A stretch of DNA of 64,000 bases from Lepagella muris (lineage in GTDB: Bacteria; Bacteroidota; Bacteroidia; Bacteroidales; Muribaculaceae). Of the stretch, positions 54,256 to 63,590 are shown piece after piece; within the stretch, counting starts at the first letter, position 1; the number at the start of each line of letters is the position of its first letter. The stretch is from assembly GCF_004793975.1 (NCBI RefSeq), contig NZ_SRYB01000022.1, positions 23,434 to 87,433 on the forward strand, read 5' to 3'. The notes under the pieces are model-generated. The model was not told the DNA's origin. It saw only the letters and a program-made list of their open reading frames with translations, and did not search any database. The translations under genes were made by a program, and so were the position numbers.

Positions 54256-55274
54256 AAATCGTCAGCATTTTTTCAGGTGTAGGAGGTATCGACTGCGGCT
54301 TTAAAAGCGCTGGGTTCGATACTGTTTTTGCCAATGACAATTGGCCTGTTGCTTGTGAAAGTTTTGGCTTAAACTATCCATCTGCCGAAGTGTATTGTGG
54401 CAGTATAGCAGATGTCGATTTCCGTGCCGTCAAAGAAAAATACGGAACTATCGACGGACTCGTTGGTGGTCCTCCTTGTCCTCCCTTCTCAAAATCACGC
54501 TTTTATCGTACTGAGAAAAAGAGAGGAATAGAAGATGAAGCCGGTTTTCTCACTGTTTCTAATTATTTTCGTGCATTAGAAGAATTAGACCCACGTTTTT
54601 TCTTTTTTGAAAATGTCGCAGGATTTGTGTTTAAACCTCATGCCGCTGCTTTAGAATTTGTCAAAGAAAGAAGCGAGGCTCTCGGATATAAGATTACCTA
54701 CAAAGTTGTTAATGCTGCAAACTTCGGAGTGCCACAGCTTCGTCAACGTTTCATTTGTATAGGCGTTAAGAAAGATATGCCCGATTTTATTTTCCCTCAG
54801 GAAACCCATTGTGAGGGTGGATCAGACGACAAACTGCCTTGGGTTACTTGTGGAGATATATTAAATGACATTGATTTCGATCTGCCTGAAGATGAATCGA
54901 AAAGAGCTGGTTCCAAACATAAGGAGTTGTTACCGCTTATACCTCCAGGAGATAACTACTTGTTTTTTACTGCGGAAAGAGGATATCCTAATCCCATTTT
55001 TAAATGGAGGTCAAGATATTGGTCTTTCCTTCTAAAACTTTCTCCCCAAAAACCGTCTTGGACTATTCAAGCCAGTTTTTCCAATAACATGGGACCTTTT
55101 CATTGGAAAAATAGGTTTCTTCGTATTCAAGAGATTCAGAGAATTCAATCCTTCCCTGATGATTATATCTTTACGGGGAAATTTAGTGACCAATGGAGAC
55201 AGATTGGTAACGCAGTTCCTCCTCGGCTAGTCGAAATTCTTGCACAACAAATCAAAACTCAATACTTTAATTAG
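54252..55274 (+). CDS. DNA (cytosine-5) methyltransferase 2, LlaJI-like
   Basis: 340-residue C5-methyltransferase starting directly at motif I (IFSGVGGIDCGF, residues 6-17). Motif IV reads GGPPCPPFS with C76, so the usual Gln after the catalytic Cys is Pro. Motif VI FENV at 119-122, motif VIII QLRQRF and motif X QIGNAVPPRL are intact, so it is probably active. It begins inside the stop codon of methyltransferase 1 and ends 2 bp before the McrB-like gene. It probably modifies the opposite strand to its partner. Confidence 0.93.
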   Translation: MKIVSIFSGVGGIDCGFKSAGFDTVFANDNWPVACESFGLNYPSAEVYCGSIADVDFRAVKEKYGTIDGLVGGPPCPPFSKSRFYRTEKKRGIEDEAGFLTVSNYFRALEELDPRFFFFENVAGFVFKPHAAALEFVKERSEALGYKITYKVVNAANFGVPQLRQRFICIGVKKDMPDFIFPQETHCEGGSDDKLPWVTCGDILNDIDFDLPEDESKRAGSKHKELLPLIPPGDNYLFFTAERGYPNPIFKWRSRYWSFLLKLSPQKPSWTIQASFSNNMGPFHWKNRFLRIQEIQRIQSFPDDYIFTGKFSDQWRQIGNAVPPRLVEILAQQIKTQYFN

Positions 55275-55276
55275 AA

Positions 55277-57175
55277 ATGCCTAAAATCATTGATACTCAT
55301 TCGCCGAATTATCCTATGATAGAGGGTATTCCATATACTGAATATAATGCCGATGAAGTGTTTATCCAACAAATGGATAAACATTTTCCTGGTTTATTCA
55401 AATTTGAAGTTGTTTCAAGACGTGGGAATAACACAAGAACAGATGTTCTGTTAAAGGGAAATTTTGTTCCATCTTATTTGAGTTCTCATTCCTTCTATGT
55501 GTATGTTTTTATTCTTTATGAAGGAGGCAAAGGACGTGCTCACGATGATGAATTACGAACCCAACTAACTGCTGGTTCATCTTGGGCTCCTTCATTAACT
55601 GATTCCAAAATCGCAACTGCTTTTCGAGACAATACTTCTGAAAAAGACGCTATTGAATGTTACTGTATTGGCATATACAAACAGGACGCTTCTTCTGACA
55701 ATGTTGCTTTTGTTGGAATGCCCTGTGAAGTGCTTTGTAAGTCTGAAAATGAAAAAATAAACCCTACTTCCACTTTTCAAACTTATGGAGAGTTACTTCA
55801 AAAAGCATATATAAATGGAGTTTTTCTTCATAAGAAAAACTTCACTGCGAGTTCAACTTATAATCTCCTTAATTTTTTACCTCAATATTTTCTTTGGTAT
55901 ATGAAACATCGCGACCAAATTCATGTTCAAGACATCGACAAGGCTCTCGATGTTTTGAAAACAATACACTCTTTCGAAGAATTAAAATTTAAAGGAAACG
56001 AACCCCTACAACTTATTTTCTACGGTGCGCCTGGTACGGGAAAGTCCTTTGCAATAGACAATCAGACAAACGATTCAAACACCGTTCGTACCACGTTCCA
56101 CCCGGATAGTGATTACGCTTCTTTCGTAGGTGCTTACAAACCCACTATGGCTGATATGCCTATAAACGCATTTGTGGGAACCACGGTGCATCATGCCAAT
56201 TTTGGAGAAGAAAAGGGAAATGCAAAAGCCTACGAAAAGAAGATTGTCTACAAATTCGTGCCACAAGCTTTCCTTAAGGCTTATGTGGCTGCTTGGGGAG
56301 ACCTCGAAAACCCGCATTTTCTTGTAATCGAAGAAATCAACCGAGGAAACTGTGCTCAAATCTTCGGAGATCTTTTCCAGTTGCTTGACCGCAACTCACA
56401 AGGAGCCTCCTCCTTCGCTATACACGCTGACGAAGACATTGCTCGATTCCTTGAAAAGGACAAAAAAGGATTTGTCAAATTGAGTGATGAGCAAAAAGAT
56501 GCTATTCGTTCTTTTGTACTCACCAAAGACAATGGCAAAACTGAAGAGATTGGCGAAGCAATTCTCAACGGAGAGAAATTGCTTCTACCACCTAATCTCT
56601 ACATTTGGGCAACTATGAACACTTCCGATCAATCACTTTTCCCGATTGATTCTGCGTTCAAACGCCGTTGGAATTGGCGTTATGTGCCTATCAAATTTTT
56701 CGAAAATGATTCTGACATCTCGCTATCGAAACGCGCTTTTGAAATCAAGGAGACTCTTTATTCATGGGCGAGCTTCCTTAAAATAATGAACCCCATTATT
56801 TCGGAACTCACCGAGAGTGCGGATAAGCAGATGGGCTTCTTCTTCGCCAAACCCGATAAGAGAAGTGATGAAAAAGGCATCCCCAATCCCGACCTCAAAG
56901 CCAACGATGTTATATCCGAGGATATATTTGTCAATAAGGTACTTTTCTACCTATGGTCTGACGTGTTGAAAGACTACAACATTGGTCACAAAGAGTTTCA
57001 GAACCCCGACAAAAAAGGCAAGCAATACGAATTTACTGACTTTTTCATCTCTGAGAAAAATTATCTCAGCCAGTTCATCACCGCACTTGGAGTTGCCAAG
57101 ATTGGCAATGAGCCTTCGAAGCCTGAAGAAAATGCGGCATCGGGAACTGAAGGATCGGAAACAAACGTGGAGTGA
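55277..57175 (+). CDS. McrB-like AAA+ restriction motor (LlaJI R1-like)
   Basis: 632 residues. The N-terminal 230 residues form a DNA-recognition-type domain of low conservation. The McrB-type AAA+ GTPase/ATPase core has Walker A GAPGTGKS at 250-257, EEINRGN at 352-358, and ATMNTSDQSLFPIDSAFKRRW at about 445-465, the McrB fingerprint with the sensor and arginine finger. In McrBC, this hexameric motor activates the McrC nuclease. In LlaJI the equivalent gene restricts unmethylated sites protected by the two methyltransferases, so the system is type II in logic. The C-terminal tail is Glu-rich. The next gene follows after 12 bp. Confidence 0.9.
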   Translation: MPKIIDTHSPNYPMIEGIPYTEYNADEVFIQQMDKHFPGLFKFEVVSRRGNNTRTDVLLKGNFVPSYLSSHSFYVYVFILYEGGKGRAHDDELRTQLTAGSSWAPSLTDSKIATAFRDNTSEKDAIECYCIGIYKQDASSDNVAFVGMPCEVLCKSENEKINPTSTFQTYGELLQKAYINGVFLHKKNFTASSTYNLLNFLPQYFLWYMKHRDQIHVQDIDKALDVLKTIHSFEELKFKGNEPLQLIFYGAPGTGKSFAIDNQTNDSNTVRTTFHPDSDYASFVGAYKPTMADMPINAFVGTTVHHANFGEEKGNAKAYEKKIVYKFVPQAFLKAYVAAWGDLENPHFLVIEEINRGNCAQIFGDLFQLLDRNSQGASSFAIHADEDIARFLEKDKKGFVKLSDEQKDAIRSFVLTKDNGKTEEIGEAILNGEKLLLPPNLYIWATMNTSDQSLFPIDSAFKRRWNWRYVPIKFFENDSDISLSKRAFEIKETLYSWASFLKIMNPIISELTESADKQMGFFFAKPDKRSDEKGIPNPDLKANDVISEDIFVNKVLFYLWSDVLKDYNIGHKEFQNPDKKGKQYEFTDFFISEKNYLSQFITALGVAKIGNEPSKPEENAASGTEGSETNVE

Positions 57176-57187
57176 TAGTCTTTTTGT

Positions 57188-59365
57188 ATGAAGTTATTGA
57201 TTGAAGAATATCCCTACAAAGTCGAGGACGTTAAAGACGTGCTGGACGGATTGTTTACTCTCCAAGATATCGAGGGTAACATATCCGTCTGCTATGTGGG
57301 GTATTATTACAATCCAAGTGAGAAAGTGCGCGATGTGGTATTCGTTCTGCCTAAAGTGCTCATCAACGAAAAAGGACAAGTTTTCGGCAAGTACGAACCT
57401 CGTGACCTTATACACCTTGATGAAGCTACGTTGGAACCGCATGAGGCTAAATTCATCTATGAATTTGCAGTGTGGATCCACCGCGCGATAGTTGTTTTCA
57501 ACGAGTCACACCAAAACAACGAAATCATCCTCCGCGAGCAGATTGAGAGCGAGGGGCACGGGGCGAAGAAGAAAGCTAATACTTGGCTTGATGTTATTCT
57601 TTCGCTTATACGTTTTGCAAAAGAAAACCAGTCATTCTTCACCTACGTTCTTAAAAATATCCATTCCGGCTACAATAAGATAAATTGGACGCGGACAATC
57701 TCGACAACTACCGCTGTGGTGCAAAGTGAATCTCCCGTATATATCAACCCGGTCAATAAGAAAAGGCAAATCAACTTTGATGAAGAACTCATAGTAATTT
57801 TCTTTTCTATACTCCACTATGTAGACGACCGTTTCGGATTCAAAGCCGAAATTCCTTTTGGGTTCAAACTTATCAAAGGCGGTCAATTTGAGCGATACAT
57901 CAACGGCTATGGTATGCTCCGTCTCCGTCAGATAAAATATAAGTATTTCTCTGACGTTGCAATTCGTTTGTGGGAACTCTGCTATGCCTTCTTCGACAAG
58001 GCTTATCAGATAAAAACATCTGTCACCAACAGGGAATACCTTCTCGTCAAAAATTTCCACATCGTTTTCGAGGCGATGATTGAAGAACTTATAGGCGATA
58101 ATGATGTTCCGGCAGGTCTTAAAGAACAAACTGATGGCAAACTCGTTGACCACTTCTATACCTATGAGGGCTTGCTTATAAACCGCGAGCAGCAGAACGA
58201 TGTCTATTATATCGGTGATAGCAAGTATTACAAAATTGGTAGCAATCCTGGCCCTGAGTCAGTATATAAGCAATATACATACGCTCGCAATGTAATTCAG
58301 TGGAATCTGAACCTTTTCCTCAATCCTCAAAATATGGGAGAGGAAAAAGACCGCTATCGCACTATACAACTTCGCGATGACCGAACGGAGGGCTACAATA
58401 TTATCCCGAATTTCTTTATCTCGGCCAATATTGACCCGGAAACTCTCAGTTACGATAACCATACAGAGCGACATCCGCATCAGCCCAATATCTGTCGGCA
58501 ATTTGAGAACCGTCTGTATGATCGCGATACTTTGCTTGTATCGCACTATGATGTGAACTTCCTTTTTGTGCTGGCTCTATATGCCCGTGCGAATGTTGGG
58601 GCAAAGGCTGCATGGAAAGAGACTATACGCAAAAAGTTCCGAGAGGAAATCCAACAGATGCTCAGCGAGCGATTCAGCTTCTATGCTATCACCGCTCATC
58701 CCGACATTGATGCCGAGACTTATTTCAAAGAGAATTTCCAAACCATTCTCGGAAAGACTTACAGTCCCTTTCTCAATAAGGAAGTTTTCTCTCTTGCACT
58801 TGATAAAGATCCAAAGTACAACAAAGAGAACGAAATTTTGCTCGCAAATCTTGCAAAAGATTTCTATGTGGTAGAGTGCCCTCTTGGTACCGAACCCACG
58901 GTTCGCCTTGCTCAGAAGAAGCAAGAAGTTGGTTATGTTAACAGTCCTTCGGCTAAAAATGACACCTTCCTTTTCGGAATAGTTACAAAACACAAAAAAG
59001 ACAAAGATGGTCGTAATACAATACGTAAAGAGTATATGGCATTTGCCAATCACGAAGCCACTGACTATGTGATGCGCAATATGCCTTCCGGTGACATAGC
59101 CAAGGTGAAATATTTCGTGCCAATGTTTGATGGAGGTATCGCCGGTTTTTACGAAGTAACCGGAATTTCTTTCGGAATGCGTCAGAAGGAGACGAAGGAT
59201 GCCAATGGCAACGTGGTCGTTGTACCGATGCCTTGTCTCAATATCAAACTCGGTAAGTATGAGTCTCTTGGAGAACATACCGTAAACATTCCAAATTTTA
59301 CGCATTGGAATGGTCAGATTCACACCAAAAGAGAAGTAATTGAACTGTATCAAAAAAATATCTAA
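57188..59365 (+). CDS. LlaJI-family McrC-like restriction endonuclease
   Basis: 725-residue nuclease subunit. The N-terminal half is a McrC-like adaptor that should contact the McrB ring. The nuclease site is VDHFYTYEGLLI followed by YYIGDSKYYKIG with D344 and K346, a PD-(D/E)xK arrangement typical of the LlaJI restriction family. The C-terminal region is unusually long (about 370 residues) with beta-rich segments (HKKDKDGRNTIRKEYM..). It works with the McrB-like protein encoded 12 bp upstream. Only 14 bp separate it from the SIR2 gene, so the two defense modules probably share a transcript. Confidence 0.87.
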   Translation: MKLLIEEYPYKVEDVKDVLDGLFTLQDIEGNISVCYVGYYYNPSEKVRDVVFVLPKVLINEKGQVFGKYEPRDLIHLDEATLEPHEAKFIYEFAVWIHRAIVVFNESHQNNEIILREQIESEGHGAKKKANTWLDVILSLIRFAKENQSFFTYVLKNIHSGYNKINWTRTISTTTAVVQSESPVYINPVNKKRQINFDEELIVIFFSILHYVDDRFGFKAEIPFGFKLIKGGQFERYINGYGMLRLRQIKYKYFSDVAIRLWELCYAFFDKAYQIKTSVTNREYLLVKNFHIVFEAMIEELIGDNDVPAGLKEQTDGKLVDHFYTYEGLLINREQQNDVYYIGDSKYYKIGSNPGPESVYKQYTYARNVIQWNLNLFLNPQNMGEEKDRYRTIQLRDDRTEGYNIIPNFFISANIDPETLSYDNHTERHPHQPNICRQFENRLYDRDTLLVSHYDVNFLFVLALYARANVGAKAAWKETIRKKFREEIQQMLSERFSFYAITAHPDIDAETYFKENFQTILGKTYSPFLNKEVFSLALDKDPKYNKENEILLANLAKDFYVVECPLGTEPTVRLAQKKQEVGYVNSPSAKNDTFLFGIVTKHKKDKDGRNTIRKEYMAFANHEATDYVMRNMPSGDIAKVKYFVPMFDGGIAGFYEVTGISFGMRQKETKDANGNVVVVPMPCLNIKLGKYESLGEHTVNIPNFTHWNGQIHTKREVIELYQKNI

Positions 59366-59379
59366 AGACCAAGGCATTT

Positions 59380-60627
59380 ATGAACATCTGCCAATTAGAA
59401 CAATTGAGAAATCTTATACAAACATCTCATATAAATTTTTTATTTGGATCTGGATTGTCATGTCCATTTCTTAAGACACTTAACTCAATTGAAAAATTAC
59501 TTACTGCAGCTCAGTCTCTAGATAAAGATTTAAGAACTGTTGTCGAAGCATCTTTATTTGGTGAGTATTTCAATTCAGTTATGGCTCCTTGCATGTGTGA
59601 TAATCTCATAGCTAAAAAACAAGAGCAGTATTCCAGTGTGGTTAACACATATGAGCATTTCCTTAGTATCTGGAATGCGATTATGGCGAAACGAGATACT
59701 TCGTTATTAGATAAAACAATAAATATTTTTACGACCAATATTGATAATCTAGTAGAGAAAGCAGCGGAACATCAAAGGCTTGAGTTTAACGATGGCTTCA
59801 AAGGTTATATAACTCCGACATTTCGCGAAGATAGTTTTAACAATGTTCTGACTAAAATCAGTCCCTTATACCAAAATCTCGCTCATATACCAATCTTTAA
59901 TTATATCAAAATTCATGGTTCTATAAATTGGAAGAAAGCGGATGATGAAGTTTCAATTACTTATGATAGGGACCTAGACCTTATTCGAAAAATTAAGGAG
60001 ACTTATGACCTCATTCCTAATGGACAATTAGTGAGTGTCTCTTCTAACGATGATATAGATCAATTAGTTAATCGTGTAAAGAACATGATGTGTAATGATG
60101 GGTACGAAATGTCTCCTTCCATCAACACTTTCATGGATGCCTATTGGAAGTTAATAATGATTCATCCTCGAAAAACTAAATTTAAGGAAAGTGTTATCGA
60201 TTCACATTTCTATGAACTGATGAGACGCTACTCTAATACCCTTGAACAAAGCAATACCCTTTTATTTGTTTCAGGTTTTTCATTTGCTGATGAACATTTA
60301 GCAAAAATTACGGTTCGTGCTGCCAATACGAACCCTACACTGCAAATTGTAGTTTTTGCATTTAATGAGGAATCCAAACATACCACATTGGCAAATATAG
60401 CTTTAGGAGGGACAATGCTAAACGACAATATCATAGTAATCTCGCCTGAGGATTATTATAAGGGTCAAAAGGAAGATGAACGGGAATTTATTCGTGAATG
60501 TCCCGTTTGGAATACAAAAGTAATTGAAGAGAAAAATGGAGAGCAAAAAGAAAAAATCATCCATGTGTTCTCTTTAGAGGTAATCAATGAGGTTATATTT
60601 AAACGAATTCTTGGAATTATCAATTAG
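59380..60627 (+). CDS. SIR2-domain protein (NADase-like) of SIR2-HerA defense
   Basis: 415 residues with a SIR2-type Rossmann core: FLFGSGLS at 21-27, TTNIDNLVEKA at 118-128 (equivalent to TQNxD), the catalytic-site KIHGSINW with H179, and FVSGFSFADEHLAK later. The family depletes NAD+ during phage infection. SIR2 proteins paired with HerA ATPases form an assembled defense complex (called Nezha or SIR2-HerA). Here a HerA gene follows after a single base. The gene stands 14 bp downstream of the nuclease gene. Confidence 0.9.
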   Translation: MNICQLEQLRNLIQTSHINFLFGSGLSCPFLKTLNSIEKLLTAAQSLDKDLRTVVEASLFGEYFNSVMAPCMCDNLIAKKQEQYSSVVNTYEHFLSIWNAIMAKRDTSLLDKTINIFTTNIDNLVEKAAEHQRLEFNDGFKGYITPTFREDSFNNVLTKISPLYQNLAHIPIFNYIKIHGSINWKKADDEVSITYDRDLDLIRKIKETYDLIPNGQLVSVSSNDDIDQLVNRVKNMMCNDGYEMSPSINTFMDAYWKLIMIHPRKTKFKESVIDSHFYELMRRYSNTLEQSNTLLFVSGFSFADEHLAKITVRAANTNPTLQIVVFAFNEESKHTTLANIALGGTMLNDNIIVISPEDYYKGQKEDEREFIRECPVWNTKVIEEKNGEQKEKIIHVFSLEVINEVIFKRILGIIN

Positions 60628-60628
60628 T

Positions 60629-62584
60629 ATGGAGATAATCGATTACCTAAAGGATTCTATTTTCCGTATTGGAGAAGTGTACGCTGTGAATGGTCGCGAA
60701 ATAATAATTAAGGTAGACTCTAATAAGAATCTGCCACATGTTATTTACAAGGGACGTTTGATAAAAAACGTATCTGTTGGTAGCTTTCTTAAAATAAAGA
60801 AAGGTTTTTATAACCTCGTTGCAAAGGTAGAGAGTGAAACACTAAAAGAAAATAGAATTGAAACAGAATATCATAGTAAACAAGATTCTCTCATTCGTCT
60901 TCTAATTGTCAAAATTATAGGATATTTTGAAAAAGGTAGTTATCATAAGGGTGTAAAAGAAGTTCCTCTTATAGGTAATATAGCATACCTCATGGACAAC
61001 GATGAATTTGAACGTATTCACCGTTTCGCGGATCCTGAAGAAGAGACTATCTATTTGGGTAATTTGATGCTTGACGAAAACGTACCGATAAGGATTAGCA
61101 TAGACAGACTATTTGCCTCTCATATAGGTATATTTGGGAATACCGGCAGTGGGAAAAGTCATACTCTCGCCAAAATATACAATGAACTGTTTGATAAGAT
61201 GAAAAATTTTAATAATTTCAAGAGGAACGCTCGGTTTGTAGTTTTCGATTTTAATGGAGAATACTCTTCAACTGATGCTTTATGCTCTTCCAAAACAATT
61301 TATAACCTTGGATCAGACTCTAATGAATCTAACAAAATTCCATTTCTTATTGGAGACCTTCTTAGATTGGACACCTTAAGCATTCTATCCGATGCAACAG
61401 AGAAAACACAGCAACCTTTTATAAAAAGAGCATTGAAGTTGTACAATAGCATCAAAAATCATGAGTCACCTGAAGAAATTCAGTCCCATTTTAAGAATAC
61501 TATCTCTAAATACATTAAGGATACCTTGTTGTTAAAGGATGCACAGAAGGAACGCAATATTTTAGATTTATTGGATCAAATTCTATTATCAGGCCTTAAT
61601 CGGGAACTTCAAGATAGTTCAGTGATGGACGATATAGAAATCTATAACAACGGTTCTATTAAACTGATTCGGAGTAAAGATGGGTTTGTCACTTCAGATA
61701 ACTACGAGGAGTTTTTTTGTCGATTAAAGATGAAATCTATGCTTGATTCATTCAGGCTTCCTGAGAATCCCATACAAGAGTTTTTGATTTTCTTAAATCT
61801 GCGTTTGATTATTGACCTTGTACAAAACAAAGCGCAAAATGATCATATTCATCCAGTTGTAAGGAGACTAGACAGCCTGATGAATGATGTTCCCAATATA
61901 TTTAATATTGGGGAGGACAACGACATGTTCAAAAAATCTAACATTGTAGTTGTAAACCTTAACGTACTTAAGACTGATCTAAAAAAACTGATTCCGTTAA
62001 TAGTATCAATGGCTCTTTACCGAGGTCATAAACTAAAAGCAAAAAAGAATAATGTATACTTAAACATTATTGTGGACGAGGCTCATAATATTTTGTCTAC
62101 GGAGTCTAAGAGAGAAACTGAAAGTTGGAAAGATTACAGATTAGAGACGTTTGAGGAAATAATCAAAGAGGGCAGAAAATTTGGAGTGTTTCTTACTTTG
62201 GCCAGCCAACGACCATCAGATATTTCTGCTACCATAGTTTCCCAACTTCACAATTATCTTATTCATCGTTTGGTGAACAACAAAGATATTGAAATGATTG
62301 AAAAAGCAGTGTCCTATATTGACAAGCTATCTTTGGAATCTTTACCCATATTACCGGTAGGGGCTTGTATTCTTTCTGGTCTAATAGCAGATTTGCCAAT
62401 AGTTCTCCAAGTGGAAGAACTTCCAATGAAGCAGCAGCCTAAAAGTCAAACTATTAAATTGACATCATCTTGGATTGGAGATTCAAAAGAGCAAGATGAA
62501 AGTAGAGCCAACTGTGGGATAGTTCCAGGATTTGAATTTGAAATTGATGATGCAGATAAAGATGAGAGGTATGAAGATTTGTGA
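60629..62584 (+). CDS. herA: HerA-family ATPase of SIR2-HerA defense
   Basis: 651-residue HerA/FtsK-like hexameric ATPase. The N-terminal HAS-barrel-like region (IFRIGEVYAVNGREIIIKVD) precedes Walker A GNTGSGKS at 170-177; VVFDFNGEYSS follows; Walker B is LNIIVDEAHNIL around D483; and an ASQRPSDIS loop has R528. ATG 60629 begins one base after the SIR2 stop. In known SIR2-HerA complexes the HerA ring scaffolds SIR2 subunits and couples DNA sensing to NAD+ loss. Its 3' end overlaps the kinase-like gene by 14 bp. Confidence 0.92.
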   Translation: MEIIDYLKDSIFRIGEVYAVNGREIIIKVDSNKNLPHVIYKGRLIKNVSVGSFLKIKKGFYNLVAKVESETLKENRIETEYHSKQDSLIRLLIVKIIGYFEKGSYHKGVKEVPLIGNIAYLMDNDEFERIHRFADPEEETIYLGNLMLDENVPIRISIDRLFASHIGIFGNTGSGKSHTLAKIYNELFDKMKNFNNFKRNARFVVFDFNGEYSSTDALCSSKTIYNLGSDSNESNKIPFLIGDLLRLDTLSILSDATEKTQQPFIKRALKLYNSIKNHESPEEIQSHFKNTISKYIKDTLLLKDAQKERNILDLLDQILLSGLNRELQDSSVMDDIEIYNNGSIKLIRSKDGFVTSDNYEEFFCRLKMKSMLDSFRLPENPIQEFLIFLNLRLIIDLVQNKAQNDHIHPVVRRLDSLMNDVPNIFNIGEDNDMFKKSNIVVVNLNVLKTDLKKLIPLIVSMALYRGHKLKAKKNNVYLNIIVDEAHNILSTESKRETESWKDYRLETFEEIIKEGRKFGVFLTLASQRPSDISATIVSQLHNYLIHRLVNNKDIEMIEKAVSYIDKLSLESLPILPVGACILSGLIADLPIVLQVEELPMKQQPKSQTIKLTSSWIGDSKEQDESRANCGIVPGFEFEIDDADKDERYEDL

Positions 62585-63248
62585 TATGAGGCAGGTGCTC
62601 AAAGAGTTCCTCTACGTTAGACCCGATTTAAAGACTATTGGAAATATAGAAAATGGGAATCATGGTTTTGCGATAGCTCTATTAGATGGTCGATATTTGA
62701 AGATTACTAATGATAGTTCTGAGTTTTCTGTATGTAAAACTTTTGTCGGTAAAAAGAACAAATTCCTTTGTGATGTTTTTGAACTAGGGAATTTCTATTC
62801 ACAAAGCCAATCTCGGAATTATTATTGGATTGTGTTAGAACATCTTTATAAGTCTGAAAAGCAATTATGGTTAAACATAGCGTTTAAAGATTTCCGCCAC
62901 GCTTGGTTTAGCTTATTCCCATCAGGTATTAATGATTACATAACTTGGTCTGATTTATGGAATATCTATAAGAGACAGGAGCATACTAAAATACTTAGAA
63001 CACGTCAGCTTCTTTACGACTATATCAGTAATATCAATGATGAACTTCCTCCATTTGAAATGTTGAGTCTCAATGAAATTAATATACGTCGTGAAAGAGC
63101 ATTATTTTTCTTTGATTTTATTTCTAAAGCTTACGAGGAACTATTCATTAGTTGTCCCTATGGGAGAATTGATTTAAACGAAGGAAATTTTATGTTTAAT
63201 TTTGAAGGTGAGATTAAAGTACTTGATATGCAGACAGAATCAGAATGA
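62571..63248 (+). CDS. Predicted kinase-fold protein, third gene after SIR2-HerA
   Basis: 225 residues with the fingerprint of the protein-kinase/aminoglycoside-phosphotransferase fold. GFAIALLDGRYLKIT supplies the nucleotide-binding strand and K44; E51 could pair with it; IVLEHL (87-92) is a hinge-like strand; YGRIDLNEGNFMF gives a catalytic-loop D201 and N206; and IKVLDM gives the metal-binding D219. No glycine-rich loop is obvious. Every key residue is present, so it is probably catalytic. It overlaps herA by 14 bp. Start chosen at 62571 after GAGAGGT; 62586 is possible. I know of no kinase in described SIR2-HerA systems. Substrate unknown. Confidence 0.55.
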   Translation: MKICDMRQVLKEFLYVRPDLKTIGNIENGNHGFAIALLDGRYLKITNDSSEFSVCKTFVGKKNKFLCDVFELGNFYSQSQSRNYYWIVLEHLYKSEKQLWLNIAFKDFRHAWFSLFPSGINDYITWSDLWNIYKRQEHTKILRTRQLLYDYISNINDELPPFEMLSLNEINIRRERALFFFDFISKAYEELFISCPYGRIDLNEGNFMFNFEGEIKVLDMQTESE

Positions 63249-63302
63249 CAGTTTATAGTGCATATTTTTCAATATAATTTCTGTAAGATAGGGCATAACT
63301 AT

Positions 63303-63590
63303 ATGTTAGGAGCAGTGGTAGCTGATATGGCAGCGTGGACGGTTGAGCATGACAAGGAGTGCTTCTATCGGCAGTTGGTGAGTCCTCAGGCAAAATTGTC
63401 AGGGTATGGCTGGCTTATCCTAGCTATGAGAAATACCGAGCAATTTGACAGACTAATTTACAAGAATCGGTTCTACTAGGTGATTGGAAAGGCGTTGGCT
63501 CATGCTGATGCTAGTTGTGTTGATTTGCTTTTGGAATGGCGACGTTGGGGAATGTCGGATTATGAAGCTTCTATTCTGTTCAACTTGAAG
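63303..63590 (+). pseudogene. Truncated ADP-ribosylglycohydrolase-like gene
   Basis: From ATG 63303 the frame reads MLGAVVADMAAWTVEHDKEC, matching the start of the ADP-ribosylglycohydrolase family (MlGAiiGDi...). An in-frame TAG at 63477-63479 interrupts it, after which the same frame resumes as VIGKALAHADASCVDLLLEW and continues to 63590. There it fuses abruptly to the serine hydrolase fragment. So the gene has one nonsense change and has lost its C-terminal two thirds. It lies 54 bp after the kinase-like gene and may once have been cargo of the island. Confidence 0.6.

Larger units (their letters stand above)
52438..63590. other. Defense island between serine hydrolase copies
   Basis: An 11.2-kb block with seven same-strand genes (two C5-methyltransferases, McrB-like, McrC-like, SIR2, HerA, kinase-like), a doubtful ORF on the left and a broken glycohydrolase on the right. 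Genes overlap or lie within 14 bp. It appears more AT-rich than the flanks. No integrase, transposase or tRNA target was found, so acquisition by homologous recombination at the duplicated serine hydrolase sequence is the simplest reading. Confidence 0.75.

Noticed and set aside
55277..59365. Type IV McrBC acting on methylated DNA
   Set aside because: Two C5-methyltransferases are coupled upstream, and the nuclease resembles the LlaJI family, so restriction of unmethylated DNA is more likely.
60587..60628. Upstream extension of herA overlapping the SIR2 gene
   Set aside because: The extra 14 residues lie within the SIR2 coding end; ATG 60629, one base after its stop, is the natural coupled start.
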